Below, piece by piece: positions 1-8,473 of a stretch of DNA of 64,000 nucleotides. Position 1 is the first letter of the stretch. Each line of letters starts with the position of its first letter. The stretch is from Streptomyces sp. NBC_01381 (lineage in GTDB: Bacteria; Actinomycetota; Actinomycetes; Streptomycetales; Streptomycetaceae): NCBI RefSeq assembly GCF_026340305.1, contig NZ_JAPEPI010000002.1:2480001-2544000 (forward strand). The letters run 5' to 3'. Position numbers and translations under genes: made by a program. The notes below the pieces were generated by a model. It made no database searches and was not told where the DNA came from. It saw nothing but the letters and a program-made list of their open reading frames with translations.

Positions 1-1336
1 CTTGATCGGCGAGAAAGGCAAGGGCCAGCGTGGCAAGGGCCAGGGACCGGCCCCCGAGCCGCAGCGCCGGCAGCGCGACCAGGGCGCCGAGCACCGCCGC
101 CCCGCACGTCCCCACCAGCGCCGCCGCGATGAACGGCCAGCCGTGGCTCATCAGGAGACCGGCGACCAGCGCCGCCCCCGTCACGAATGTCGCCTGCGCC
201 AGGGACACCATCGCGCCGAGCCCCGTCACCACGGTGAAGGAGATGAAGACGACGGAGATGGCGAGGCCCTGCGCGAGGATGCCGCTCCAGAAGGGCGTCG
301 TCACCGTGTAGAACGAGACCGCAAGCGCGACCGCCCCCGCCGCCCACGGCCCCCACCGCCGCGCCCACGACCGCCCCGCCAGATAGTCGATCGGCGGTGC
401 GTCCGCCGCCGCCGTGCCCGCGGTGCGCTGCCGCCGCGTCAGCAGCAGCAGCCCGGCGAAGAGGATCAGGAACGGGACCGCCGTACGGAAGCCCGTGATC
501 TTCTCCGCGAAGTCGGCGTAGCCGGCGACCAGATTCTGCAGCACCCCGAGCCCGAGCCCGCCCGCGAAGGCCAGCGGGATCGACATGAAGCGGCCCAGCA
601 CTGCCGCCGTCGCGGAGACGAAAAGAAACAGCGTGAAGTCGTGCGACGACAACCCCAGCAAGGGAGTCGCCAGCACACCCGCAAGGCCCGCGAGCCCCGA
701 CGACAGCATCCACGCCACCGACGAGAGCCGGTCCGCGCTCATGCCCCGCAGCTCCACCAGCGAACGGTTGTCGACCGCGGCCCGCAGCCGGAGCCCCAGC
801 GGTGTGTGCCGCATCAGGACCCACAGGCCGACCGCGACCACGGCCGTCGCCACCCACGTGATCAGCTGGTCGGAGTCGATGCCGACGCCGTCCATCAGCT
901 GCCAGGACTTGGCGGGGCTCGGCCCGACCCCCGGCAGACCGAACTGGTTCTCGGCGGGCTGCACGGAAGCGCCCGCGTCCTCCAGGAGTTCCACGATCCA
1001 CAGGCCGAGCGCGGGCAGCGCGACGAGCAGGCCGATCGTCGCCACGATCTGCGCGGTCTCGCCGACCCGCGCCAGTTTGCGGAACATCAGCCGGTCCAGG
1101 CCCCAGCCGAGCGCGGGTGCCACCACGCAGACGAGGAGCAGGGCCGTCGGCACGGCGGGCCAGCCGAAGCCGGAGTGGAGTTCGTAGAAGGCGAGCGCGC
1201 AGATGTAGGCGGTGGCGCCGTGCGCGAAGTTGAAGAGGCCGGATGCGGAGTAGGACAGGACGAGGCCCGTGGCGAGCAGCGCGTAGAGCGCGCCCGATAC
1301 GAGACCGCTCAGGATGAAGCCGAGGAGGTCCGACAT
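1..1336 (-). CDS. Branched-chain amino acid-type ABC permease, LivH-LivM fusion (partial at left edge)
   Basis: Membrane permease of a Liv/HAAT-type importer. Reading leftwards from ATG at 1334-1336, the product begins MSDLLGFILSGLVSGALYAL, typical of LivH. It has the LivH-like stretches SGLFNFAHGA and MRHTPLGLRLRAAVDNR. After about residue 300 a second permease half of LivM type follows (VVTGLGAMVSLAQATFV, then ALPALRLGGRSLALATLAF), so the two permeases are fused. The frame is open to base 1 and the 3' end is outside the window. The start lies 22 bp downstream of the binding-protein stop, so the two are co-transcribed. LivG/LivF ATPases are expected off the left edge. The substrate is not certain; the neighbouring acyl-CoA ligase suggests a carboxylic acid rather than an amino acid. 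Confidence 0.85.
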   Translation of the reverse strand, partial: MSDLLGFILSGLVSGALYALLATGLVLSYSASGLFNFAHGATAYICALAFYELHSGFGWPAVPTALLLVCVVAPALGWGLDRLMFRKLARVGETAQIVATIGLLVALPALGLWIVELLEDAGASVQPAENQFGLPGVGPSPAKSWQLMDGVGIDSDQLITWVATAVVAVGLWVLMRHTPLGLRLRAAVDNRSLVELRGMSADRLSSVAWMLSSGLAGLAGVLATPLLGLSSHDFTLFLFVSATAAVLGRFMSIPLAFAGGLGLGVLQNLVAGYADFAEKITGFRTAVPFLILFAGLLLLTRRQRTAGTAAADAPPIDYLAGRSWARRWGPWAAGAVALAVSFYTVTTPFWSGILAQGLAISVVFISFTVVTGLGAMVSLAQATFVTGAALVAGLLMSHGWPFIAAALVGTCGAAVLGALVALPALRLGGRSLALATLALAFLADQ

Positions 1337-1358
1337 GAGGTGAGACGCCCCCCGCTTG

Positions 1359-2633
1359 CTACTTGAAGGGGATGGGTTCGTAGCACTTGAAGGGCGCGGA
1401 CACCGCGTACTTGCCGCCCTTCAGCTGGACGAGCGCACCGCAGCCGAACGATTCCTTCTGTCCCTTGGGCAGGGCGCGGTCGCCGACCATCGTGCCCTTG
1501 TCCGAGAAGCCGTTCGCCGCCTTCTGGAAGGAGGAGACCGTCAGATCCTTGCCCGCCTTCTCGGCGACCGCGAGGAAAAGGTCGGCCGACATATAGCCGG
1601 TCATCATGTGCATGTTGAGCGGGACGTCCTTGCCCGCCGCCTTCCTGATGTCGGTCTTGAACTGCCGCATCGCCGCCGTGTTCTGCTCGAACGGCTGGAA
1701 GGAGAGCAGGATGTGTACGCCGTCGAGCGCCTTCTTCGTCGCGCTCTTGGCGAGCAGGCCCGGGTCGTAGTCGGTCGGGTCGGTGAGCACGCCCTTGAAG
1801 CCCGAGCGCTTGACGGCCGTGAACAGGCCGATGTTGTACGGGGTCTGCATCACGGAGACCACCACGTCGGGCGCCTCGCCGCCGTCCGAGCGCAGAATTT
1901 CCTTCGTGTACGCCGACCAGTCGCTGGGCACCGAGGTCGCGGGCACCGTCGACTTGGCGAACGTCACCTTGTAGCCGGCGGCGGCGAAACTCTGCTTGTA
2001 GGTGCGGATGGCGAAGGTGCCCGCGTCGTTGTCGTTGGCGAGGATCGCCACCGACTTGCCCTTCGATCCTTCCGTCACCTTCTTCAGGCCCTCGGGCCAG
2101 CTCTGGGTGATCGTGCCGCCCGGCATGGGCACCATGCAGCCGCCGAAGCCGTACATGTAGCTGGGGCCGCAGAAGGGCGGGATGGTGCCCCAGCCGAACG
2201 TCGGCACCTTCTGTTTCTGGAGGAAGTCCGCTCCGGAGAAGGTGACCGAGCTCATCGGCGCGATGGCGAACACCTTGTCCTGCTGGACGAGTTTGCGCGC
2301 CGCCGCGAGATTCTTCCCGGGGTCCTGGCCGTCGTCCTCCGCGCCCAGGTAGTCGATCTTCCGTCCGTGTACGCCGCCGTCGGCGTTCGCACGGTCGAAG
2401 CGGGCCTTGGCGCCGAGGTCGGTGTCCTTCTTGCTGTAGCCGCTCGCCGTCGTCATGGAGACGATTCCGCCGACCTTGATGGAGTCGGCACTCACGCCGC
2501 GGGCGGAGCCGCCGGCCTTGTCGCCCCCGCCCGAACCACTGCTGTTCGATGCGGAGTTGCAGGCGGTGGCGAGCAGCAGTGCGGCCACGGTGGCGGTGAT
2601 GGTACGGGTACAGGTGCGGATCGATCGCGACAC
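1359..2633 (-). CDS. Liv-type ABC transporter substrate-binding lipoprotein
   Basis: A 424-aa extracellular binding protein (Peripla_BP_6/LivK fold). The chosen start is GTG at 2631-2633, preceded by a GGAGGG ribosome site. It gives a short basic N-terminus, a hydrophobic run and a lipobox ending in Cys25 (LLLATAC). A Ser/Gly linker (SNSSGSGGG) follows, then the mature domain beginning IKVGGIVSMTT. The 1275-bp length is normal for the family. It sits between the acyl-CoA ligase upstream and the fused permease downstream in one minus-strand operon. Longer in-frame starts run into the ligase gene on the same strand and are rejected. Confidence 0.88.
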   Translation of the reverse strand: MSRSIRTCTRTITATVAALLLATACNSASNSSGSGGGDKAGGSARGVSADSIKVGGIVSMTTASGYSKKDTDLGAKARFDRANADGGVHGRKIDYLGAEDDGQDPGKNLAAARKLVQQDKVFAIAPMSSVTFSGADFLQKQKVPTFGWGTIPPFCGPSYMYGFGGCMVPMPGGTITQSWPEGLKKVTEGSKGKSVAILANDNDAGTFAIRTYKQSFAAAGYKVTFAKSTVPATSVPSDWSAYTKEILRSDGGEAPDVVVSVMQTPYNIGLFTAVKRSGFKGVLTDPTDYDPGLLAKSATKKALDGVHILLSFQPFEQNTAAMRQFKTDIRKAAGKDVPLNMHMMTGYMSADLFLAVAEKAGKDLTVSSFQKAANGFSDKGTMVGDRALPKGQKESFGCGALVQLKGGKYAVSAPFKCYEPIPFK

Positions 2634-2679
2634 GGGTCGAGCCCCCTCCGTCGAAGTGGGGCTGATTCTGTGCGTGACC

Positions 2680-2725
2680 TGATGAACCGTCAATAACTGA
2701 CGCGTCGGTAATTGATGAACCGTCA
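2680..2725. promoter_or_regulatory. Composite operator candidate: 26-bp palindrome plus 13-bp direct repeats
   Basis: The gap between the acyl-CoA ligase stop and the binding-protein start holds the same 13-mer (TGATGAACCGTCA) at 2680-2692 and 2713-2725. Between and overlapping them, 2690-2715 is an imperfect palindrome (left arm TCAATAACTGACG, two mismatched pairs) centred on ACGCGT. It lies about 50-80 bp upstream of the binding-protein start, where an internal promoter would be. The regulator is unknown. It could be a TetR-type dimer site; function is inferred from symmetry and position only. Confidence 0.5.
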
Positions 2726-2743
2726 GAAACCCCAAAGGGCCTG

Positions 2744-4567
2744 TTACGCGCGGTAAAGCGCCTCGACCTCGGCCGAGTAGGCGGTCTCGATGGCCTTCCG
2801 CTTCAGCTTCAGCGAAGGCGTGAGCAACCCGTGCTCCTCGGAGAACTGGTGGGCCAGTATCCGGAACGTACGAATCGACTCGGCCTGTGAGACAAGGGTG
2901 TTGGCGGCCACCACGGCCCGCCGTACCTCCGTCTCCAGATCCGGATCGCGCACCAGGTCCGTCGGCGACATCGGCGGCTTGCGGCGCATGTTCAGCCAGT
3001 GCTCGACGGCCTCGGCGTCCAGCGTGACGAGCGCCGCGATGTAGGGGCGGTCGTTGCCGACGACGATGCACTGGGCGACCAGCGGATGGTCGCGCACCCG
3101 CTCCTCCAACTGCCCCGGCGACACGCTCTTGCCGCCGGAGGTCACCAGGATCTCCTTCTTGCGCCCGGTGATCGTGAGGTAACCGTCCTCGTCGAGCGCG
3201 CCCAGGTCGCCGGTGGCGAGCCAGCCCTCGTGCAGCGTCGCGTCGGTGGCCTTGGGGTCGTTGAGGTAGCCCTGGAAGACATTGCCGCCGCTCAGCCAGA
3301 CCTCGCCGTCGTCCGCGATGTGCACGGTCGTGCCGGGGATGGGCTGGCCGACTGTGCCGTAGCGGGTGCGCTCGGGCGGGTTGGCGGTCGCGGCGGCCGT
3401 CGACTCGGTGAGGCCGTACCCCTCGTAGATCGTCACGCCCGCGCCCGCGAAGAACAGGCCGAGCCGCCGGTCCATCCCGGAGCCGCCGGACATCGCGTGC
3501 CGCACCCGGCCGCCCATCGCCTCGCGCACCTTGGAGTAGACGAGCTTGTCGAAGAGCTGGTGCTGCATCCGCAGGGCCGCCGAAGGCCCTGGTCCGGTGC
3601 CGAAGGCCTTGGCCTCGATGGCGTCCGCGTACCGCACGGCGCACTCCACGGCCTTGTCGAAGGGGCCCGACTTGCCGCCCTTCTCCGCCTTGCGCCGCGC
3701 GGCGTTGAAGACCTTCTCGAAGATGTACGGCACGGCCAGGATGAACGAGGGCCGGAACGCGGCCAGATCGGGGATGAGCGCCGCCGCGTTCAGGCTCGGC
3801 TGGTGGCCCAGCTTGACCCCGCCGCGGACCGCCGCGACCTGCACCATCCGCCCGAAGACATGCGCAAGCGGCAGGAAGAGCAACGTTGTCGCCTCGTCGC
3901 CGCGCCGGGAGTGGAAGACCGGCTCCCAGCGCTGGATGACCGTTTCCGCCTCGAACATGAAGTTCGCGTGGGAGATCAGACAGCCCTTGGGGCGGCCCGT
4001 GGTGCCCGAGGTGTAGATGATCGTGGCGATCGAGTCGGGGGTGACCGCGCGCCGGTGGCGGTTGACGACCTCGTCGTCGATGTCGACGCCCGACCGGTTC
4101 AGCTCGCCCAGCGCGTCGGCGTCCAGCTGCCACAGCCTGCGCAGCTGCGGCAGCCGGTCGATCACCGAGCCGATGGTCATCGCGTGGTCCTCGTGCTCGA
4201 CCATGGCGGCCGACACCTGGGCGTCGTGCAGCATCCAGAAGACCTGCTCGGCCGACGAGGTCGGATAGACGGGCACCACCTGGGCGCCGACGGTCCACAG
4301 CGCGTAGTCGAAGAGCGTCCACTCGTAGCGGGTGCGGCACATGATGGCGACGCGGTCGCCGAAACGGACCCCCTGGGCGAGCAGCCCCTTGGCGAGCGTC
4401 ATCACCTGGTCGCGGAACTCGGCCGAAGTGACGTCACACCACACACCGTCGATCTTGCGGCCGAGGGCGACGTGGAGCGGATCCTCAAGGGCATGGTCGA
4501 ACACGACGTCGGCAAGGCCGCCCACCAGCGGCGCCGACGCCATCGGAGGGTTCGTGAACTCGCGCAA
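2744..4567 (-). CDS. AMP-forming long-chain fatty acid-CoA ligase (FadD family)
   Basis: A 607-aa ANL-superfamily enzyme predicted to activate a carboxylic (fatty) acid to the acyl-CoA via an acyl-AMP. The AMP-binding P-loop YTSGTTGRPKG lies at about residues 183-193. EGYGLTES (A5), the GDLG core and a C-terminal ITGRKKEILVTSGGK segment with the catalytic lysine region are all present. The start is the TTG at 4565-4567 (LREFTNPP...), which has AGGAG six bases upstream. The ATG far upstream would read through this ribosome site. Length is normal for bacterial FadD15-like ligases. It is the first gene of the operon with the Liv-type importer, which suggests that the imported substrate is converted to a CoA ester. 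Confidence 0.88.
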   Translation of the reverse strand: MREFTNPPMASAPLVGGLADVVFDHALEDPLHVALGRKIDGVWCDVTSAEFRDQVMTLAKGLLAQGVRFGDRVAIMCRTRYEWTLFDYALWTVGAQVVPVYPTSSAEQVFWMLHDAQVSAAMVEHEDHAMTIGSVIDRLPQLRRLWQLDADALGELNRSGVDIDDEVVNRHRRAVTPDSIATIIYTSGTTGRPKGCLISHANFMFEAETVIQRWEPVFHSRRGDEATTLLFLPLAHVFGRMVQVAAVRGGVKLGHQPSLNAAALIPDLAAFRPSFILAVPYIFEKVFNAARRKAEKGGKSGPFDKAVECAVRYADAIEAKAFGTGPGPSAALRMQHQLFDKLVYSKVREAMGGRVRHAMSGGSGMDRRLGLFFAGAGVTIYEGYGLTESTAAATANPPERTRYGTVGQPIPGTTVHIADDGEVWLSGGNVFQGYLNDPKATDATLHEGWLATGDLGALDEDGYLTITGRKKEILVTSGGKSVSPGQLEERVRDHPLVAQCIVVGNDRPYIAALVTLDAEAVEHWLNMRRKPPMSPTDLVRDPDLETEVRRAVVAANTLVSQAESIRTFRILAHQFSEEHGLLTPSLKLKRKAIETAYSAEVEALYRA

Positions 4568-4715
4568 TGATGCTCCTTGTGGCGCTCCGCACAGCGCCGG
4601 TGACGGTACCCCACCATGCTGCCCGGCGGGAGAGGGGTGACCGACCCGTCGGTACGTACCATCCACGCTGGTCAGCCGCTGAAATCCGGCCACAAGGGGA
4701 GAGGCGGGACAGAAT

Positions 4716-4733
4716 ACTTACGGTTGAGTAAGT
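4716..4733. promoter_or_regulatory. Inverted repeat ACTTAC-N6-GTAAGT upstream of acyl-CoA ligase
   Basis: Perfect 6-bp arms ACTTAC (4716-4721) and GTAAGT (4728-4733) with a 6-bp spacer, 150 bp upstream of the ligase TTG start. The 18-bp size suits a TetR-family dimer, and such sites often control acyl-CoA ligase genes. No TetR gene is adjacent, so any regulator would act in trans. Confidence 0.4.
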
Positions 4734-4757
4734 TTCGGTGGCGTAATCTCCACCGAA
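4734..4757 (-). terminator. Hairpin downstream of the MFS gene
   Basis: Arms TTCGGTGG (4734-4741) and CCACCGAA (4750-4757) form a perfect 8-bp stem with an 8-base loop, 14 bp beyond the MFS stop in the minus direction. It lacks a long U-tract, as is usual in Streptomyces. Confidence 0.5.
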
Positions 4758-4771
4758 TCTGTACGCAGCGG

Positions 4772-6265
4772 TTACGGCTGCGGCTGCCCTGCGGGGATGC
4801 GGGTTTCGGCCGCCGGAACCTCATCCTCCGGCGCCTTGCGCGCGGACCGCACCATGACGAGGACCAGCACTCCGGCGACCAGACCCACGGCGCCCGCGAC
4901 GACCGCCGCCGCGTTCAGACCGGAGGCGAACGCGGCCCGCACGGTGTGCTCGGAGAGGGTCCCACGGAGTGCCTCGGCGCCGCCGCCCGCGAGGGTGTGA
5001 GCCGCGTCATGGCCCAGCGAGTCCTGCATCCGCGAGGTGAGCACCGTGCCGAAGACGGCGACCCCGAGCGCGTACCCGAGCTGCCGGAACGTGTTGACCG
5101 CGCCGCCCGCCATCCCCGAGTTCGCGGCCGGCACCGCGGCGAGCGCGGCGCCCGCCAGGCCCGGTGCGACCAGGCCCGTGCCGATCCCGGCGACCGTGAG
5201 CCCCGGGATGAGCGCGCCCCACGACGACCCGGCGTCGAGCACCGCAAGGGCGATCCCGCCGACGCCGATCAGAAGCAGGCCCACGCCGATCGTCAGCCGC
5301 GCGGGCACCCCGTGCAGCATCCGCCCGCCGACCGCGGCTACCACGAACGACATCGCGGCCAGCGGTAGCATCACGAGGCTGCCGGTCACCGGGCTCATGC
5401 CGAGCACCGTCTGCAGCCAGATCGAGAGGTAGGGCATCAGTCCGAACGCGGCGGCGTTGTAGCCGATCGCGCCGAGCAGTACGCCCGTGAACGCGGGCGT
5501 ACGCAGCAGCCTCAGGTCGAGCAGCGGGTGCGCGACCCGGCGTTCGACCGCCACGAAGCCGACGAGTGCGAGCACCGAGACGGCGAGGGTCACCGTGGTG
5601 GCCGCCGACGTCCAGCCCTCCGACCCGGCCCGCACCACCCCGTACGTCAGCGCTCCGGCGAACAGCGCGAACGTCGCCGTACCCGCCCAGTCGACCCGGC
5701 GCCCCGCCTGGCCCTTCGACTCCGGCACCACCCGCAGCGTCAGCCAGATCGACGCCACGCTCACCGGCAGGTTCACGAAGAAGATCCACCGCCAGCCGGG
5801 ACCCTCGGTGAGCAGCCCGCCGACGATCGGCCCCATCGCCGCCGCGGCCCCGCTCACCGCGCCCCAGACGCCGAGCGCCACGGACCGGTCGCGGCCCTGG
5901 TAGGCGGCGCCGAGCAGTGGCAGCGTCGTGGCGAACATCGCGGCGGCGCCGAGTCCCTGCAGGGCGCGGGCGGCCACCAGGACGTCCGCGTTCGACGCGA
6001 GCCCGCAGCCGAGCGAGGCCAGCGCGAAGAGCGCGGTGCCCGCGACATTGAGCCGCCGCCTCCCCAGCACGTCCGCCGCGGCCCCCACCCCGAGCAGCAG
6101 CGCGGCGAGCGCAAGCGCGTAGCCGTCGATCACCCATTGCAGATCGCTCAGCGAGGCGTTCAGCGCCCGCGCCATGTCGGGCAGTGCCACGACCACGATC
6201 GTCACGTCCAGCAACAGCATGAACGTCCCCAGGCTCACCGCGGTGAGCGGCCCCCATGTACGCAT
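4772..6265 (-). CDS. MFS drug-resistance-type transporter, DHA2 (14-TM) family
   Basis: A 497-aa integral membrane efflux protein. The start is ATG at 6263-6265 with AAGGAG upstream; the N-terminus runs MRTWGPLTAVSLGTFMLLLD, the usual first helix of DHA2 pumps. Motif A (LGRRRLNVAGTALFA), motif C-like GPIVGG after ALGVWGAVSGAAAA, and RWIFFVNLPV are present. About 14 hydrophobic segments are readable before a charged C-terminal tail. It is divergently oriented to a double-Lrp regulator across a 100-bp shared promoter, so that regulator probably controls it. The substrate cannot be read from the sequence. Confidence 0.87.
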   Translation of the reverse strand: MRTWGPLTAVSLGTFMLLLDVTIVVVALPDMARALNASLSDLQWVIDGYALALAALLLGVGAAADVLGRRRLNVAGTALFALASLGCGLASNADVLVAARALQGLGAAAMFATTLPLLGAAYQGRDRSVALGVWGAVSGAAAAMGPIVGGLLTEGPGWRWIFFVNLPVSVASIWLTLRVVPESKGQAGRRVDWAGTATFALFAGALTYGVVRAGSEGWTSAATTVTLAVSVLALVGFVAVERRVAHPLLDLRLLRTPAFTGVLLGAIGYNAAAFGLMPYLSIWLQTVLGMSPVTGSLVMLPLAAMSFVVAAVGGRMLHGVPARLTIGVGLLLIGVGGIALAVLDAGSSWGALIPGLTVAGIGTGLVAPGLAGAALAAVPAANSGMAGGAVNTFRQLGYALGVAVFGTVLTSRMQDSLGHDAAHTLAGGGAEALRGTLSEHTVRAAFASGLNAAAVVAGAVGLVAGVLVLVMVRSARKAPEDEVPAAETRIPAGQPQP

Positions 6266-6275
6266 CCTCAACTCC

Positions 6276-6305
6276 TTGTACGACGGATCTGCGTGCCTCG
6301 TACGA
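6276..6305. promoter_or_regulatory. Repeated TYGTACGA motif in the MFS/Lrp divergent promoter
   Basis: TTGTACGA (6276-6283) and TCGTACGA (6298-6305, itself a palindrome) are 22 bp apart, two helical turns, between the divergent MFS and Lrp genes. This is a candidate binding site for the adjacent Lrp-type protein. The first copy overlaps the MFS ribosome-binding region. Confidence 0.4.
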
Positions 6306-6365
6306 TGGGATGCGGCCGGACGATCCCGGCCATCACCAGCGGCAGACCGAAGGAAACCGACACTG

Positions 6366-7373
6366 ATGGACATCAGGCCAATGGAATCCTCCATGTCTCC
6401 CATGCCTGACTCGCTCGACGCGAAGCTGCTGCAGGCCCTGGAGATCGACGGACGCGCGCCCTTCAGCCGGATCGCGGCCGTCCTCGGCGTCTCGGACCAG
6501 ACGGTCGCCCGCCGCTACCGCAAGCTGGTCTCCGACGGTGGTCTGCGGGTCGTCGCCGTACGGGACAACGAGCGGCTCGGCCAGGACCAGTGGATGCTGC
6601 GCCTGCGCTGCGCCCCCGACGGCGCCGAGGCCATCGCGGCCGCGCTGGCCCGCCGCCCCGACACCTCATGGATCGGCCTCACGTCCGGCGGCACCGAAGT
6701 CGTCTGCTGCACCCGGCCGCGCAGCCAGAGCGACCAGGACGAACTGCTGCTCGGCAAGCTCCCGCGCACCCCGCACATCGTCGACATCCGCGCCCAGCAG
6801 ATGCTGCACCGCTTCTTCGGCGGCCCCAACGGCTGGCTGATCAAGCACGGACCGCTCGCCGAGGAACAGGCCGCGGCCCTGCGCCCAGCCCGGCCCGGCA
6901 CCGACCGCCCGGAAGGACCACTGCGCATCGACCCGGAGGACGAACCGCTGGTCGCCGCGCTCGAACGGGACGGCCGCGCGACCTACCCCGAGCTCCAACA
7001 GGCCACCGGACGCTCGGAGTCCGCGGTCAAGCGCCGCCTCGCCGCGCTCCTCGCGGCCGGCGCGATCTACATCGACATCGAGTACGACTCGGCCCTGGTC
7101 GGCTTCCACGTCGGGTCGATGCTCTGGATCACCGCCGCCCCCTGGGCCCTCGACACGGTGGGCAAGACCCTCGCCACCCACGCGGAGATCGCCCATGCCA
7201 GCGCCGTCGCGGGGGCGTCCAACATCATGGCGACCGCCGTGGCCCGCGACATCCCCTCGCTCTACCGCTACCTCAGCGGGCGGCTCGGCCACCTGGACGG
7301 CGTCCAGCACGTCGAGACGGCGCCGTTCATCCGCCGCGTCAAACAACTGACCTACCGGCCGTTTCCGCGCTGA
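6366..7373 (+). CDS. Double-domain Lrp/AsnC family transcriptional regulator
   Basis: A 335-aa regulator built from two tandem Lrp units. AsnC-type helix-turn-helix domains lie near residues 12-62 (LDAKLLQALEIDGRAPFSRI) and 187-240 (DGRATYPELQQATGRSESAV). Each is followed by an AsnC ligand-domain-like segment. Normal Lrp proteins are about 150 aa, so the doubled length is a true duplication. The start at ATG 6366 has GAAGGAAA upstream; later ATGs at 6381, 6393 and 6402 are possible but lack a better site. It faces the MFS exporter and probably regulates it and itself. Confidence 0.85.
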   Translation: MDIRPMESSMSPMPDSLDAKLLQALEIDGRAPFSRIAAVLGVSDQTVARRYRKLVSDGGLRVVAVRDNERLGQDQWMLRLRCAPDGAEAIAAALARRPDTSWIGLTSGGTEVVCCTRPRSQSDQDELLLGKLPRTPHIVDIRAQQMLHRFFGGPNGWLIKHGPLAEEQAAALRPARPGTDRPEGPLRIDPEDEPLVAALERDGRATYPELQQATGRSESAVKRRLAALLAAGAIYIDIEYDSALVGFHVGSMLWITAAPWALDTVGKTLATHAEIAHASAVAGASNIMATAVARDIPSLYRYLSGRLGHLDGVQHVETAPFIRRVKQLTYRPFPR

Positions 7374-7380
7374 GCCGTTC

Positions 7381-7400
7381 CGCGCCCCGAAAGGGGCGCG
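7381..7400. terminator. GAAA-loop terminator hairpin
   Basis: CGCGCCCC and GGGGCGCG form a perfect 8-bp stem closed by a GAAA tetraloop, 8 bp after the Lrp stop and before the convergent LysR stop at 7486. It can serve both strands. The following bases (to about 7470, GCTGTGACATATGCGGCTCC...) resemble a module often found next to such hairpins in Streptomyces. Confidence 0.75.
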
Positions 7401-7485
7401 GGCTGTGACATATGCGGCTCCGCCGCGCGGGCGCGACCAGCCCCCACCGGCCCGCGGGTCCATCACCGCACGTCCAACGGAGCGC

Positions 7486-8346
7486 TCAGCGGCGCAGCCG
7501 GTCCCCGCCCGCCAGGATCGCCGCCGCGAGGGCGTCCGCCGCCCCCTGCGCGGACGCCCGCCGCTCCCCGTGCAGCAGCACGAAGTCGACCGCGCCCAGT
7601 TCGGGAAGGCCCGCCCGCTCCGGGACGCGGACCAGGCCCGGCGGGATGAGGCCGTGGGAGTGCGCCATCACGCCGAGTCCCGCGCGGGCGGCGGCGACCA
7701 GGCCGTTGAGGCTGCCGCTCGTGCAGGCGATCCGCCAGGCACGGCCGCGCCGCTCCAAGGCTTCGAGGGCGAGCGCGCGGGTGATGCCCGGCGGCGGGAA
7801 CACGATGAGCGGCACCGGCTGCTCGGGGTCGAGCCGCAGCCGCTCGGCGCCGATCCAGACGAGCTTGTCGTGCCAGACCAGCTCGCCGCGTGGATCCTCC
7901 GGGCGCCGCTTGGCAAGGACGAGGTCGAGCTTCCCGGCGTCGAGACGCTCGTGCAGCGTGCCCGACAGCTCGACCGTCAGCTCCAGATCGACCTCGGGAT
8001 GGTCGTGCCGGAACGACTCCAGGATGTCGGTCAGCCGGGTCAGGACGAAGTCCTCCGACGCCCCGAACCGCAGCCGCCCGCCGAGCCGCGTCCCGGTGAA
8101 GAACGCCGACGCCTGCTCATGCACCTCCAGGATCCGCCGCGCGAAGCCGAGCATCGCCTCGCCGTCCTCGGTCAGCTCCACGGAGTGCGTGTCACGGGCG
8201 AAGAGCTGGCGTCCGGTGGCGTCCTCCAGGCGGCGCACATGCTGGCTGACCGTGGACTGGCGCAGATTCAGGCGCCGGGCGGCCTGCGTGAAGCTCAGCG
8301 TCTGGGCCACGGCAAGGAACGTACGGAGCTGCGCGGGGTCGTACAT
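7486..8346 (-). CDS. LysR-family transcriptional regulator
   Basis: A 286-aa LysR regulator. The N-terminal winged HTH (residues about 1-60) reads LRTFLAVAQTLSFTQAARRL followed by STVSQHVRRLEDATGRQLF. An LysR substrate-binding domain follows. The start is ATG at 8344-8346. It is divergent from the sodium/bile-acid symporter family gene with 127 bp between them, the classic arrangement for a LysR protein and its target. It probably activates the transporter in response to that transporter's substrate. Confidence 0.87.
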   Translation of the reverse strand: MYDPAQLRTFLAVAQTLSFTQAARRLNLRQSTVSQHVRRLEDATGRQLFARDTHSVELTEDGEAMLGFARRILEVHEQASAFFTGTRLGGRLRFGASEDFVLTRLTDILESFRHDHPEVDLELTVELSGTLHERLDAGKLDLVLAKRRPEDPRGELVWHDKLVWIGAERLRLDPEQPVPLIVFPPPGITRALALEALERRGRAWRIACTSGSLNGLVAAARAGLGVMAHSHGLIPPGLVRVPERAGLPELGAVDFVLLHGERRASAQGAADALAAAILAGGDRLRR

Positions 8347-8367
8347 GCTCCCGAGCTTAGCCCCGCC

Positions 8368-8384
8368 TATCGCGATACGTGATG
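8368..8384. promoter_or_regulatory. Possible LysR binding site (TATCGCGATA)
   Basis: TATCGCGATA (8368-8377) is a perfect palindrome in the LysR/symporter divergent region. It extends into ATCGCGATACGTGAT, which has dyad character with T-N11-A geometry. It lies 22 bp from the LysR start. Assignment to LysR is inferred from position. Confidence 0.35.
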
Positions 8385-8473
8385 ACAGTCAGAGCGGTAT
8401 ACGGGATTCCCGATCGCGACGATCAGGAGGACCATCAAGAGGGCACGATCTGAACCGAAACCGATGGAGCGAA

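Noticed and set aside
2..1366. 454-codon plus-strand open frame over the left edge
   Set aside because: It is the complement of the LivH-LivM permease, Arg/Gln/His-rich with no recognisable domain; the minus frame has clear permease helices.
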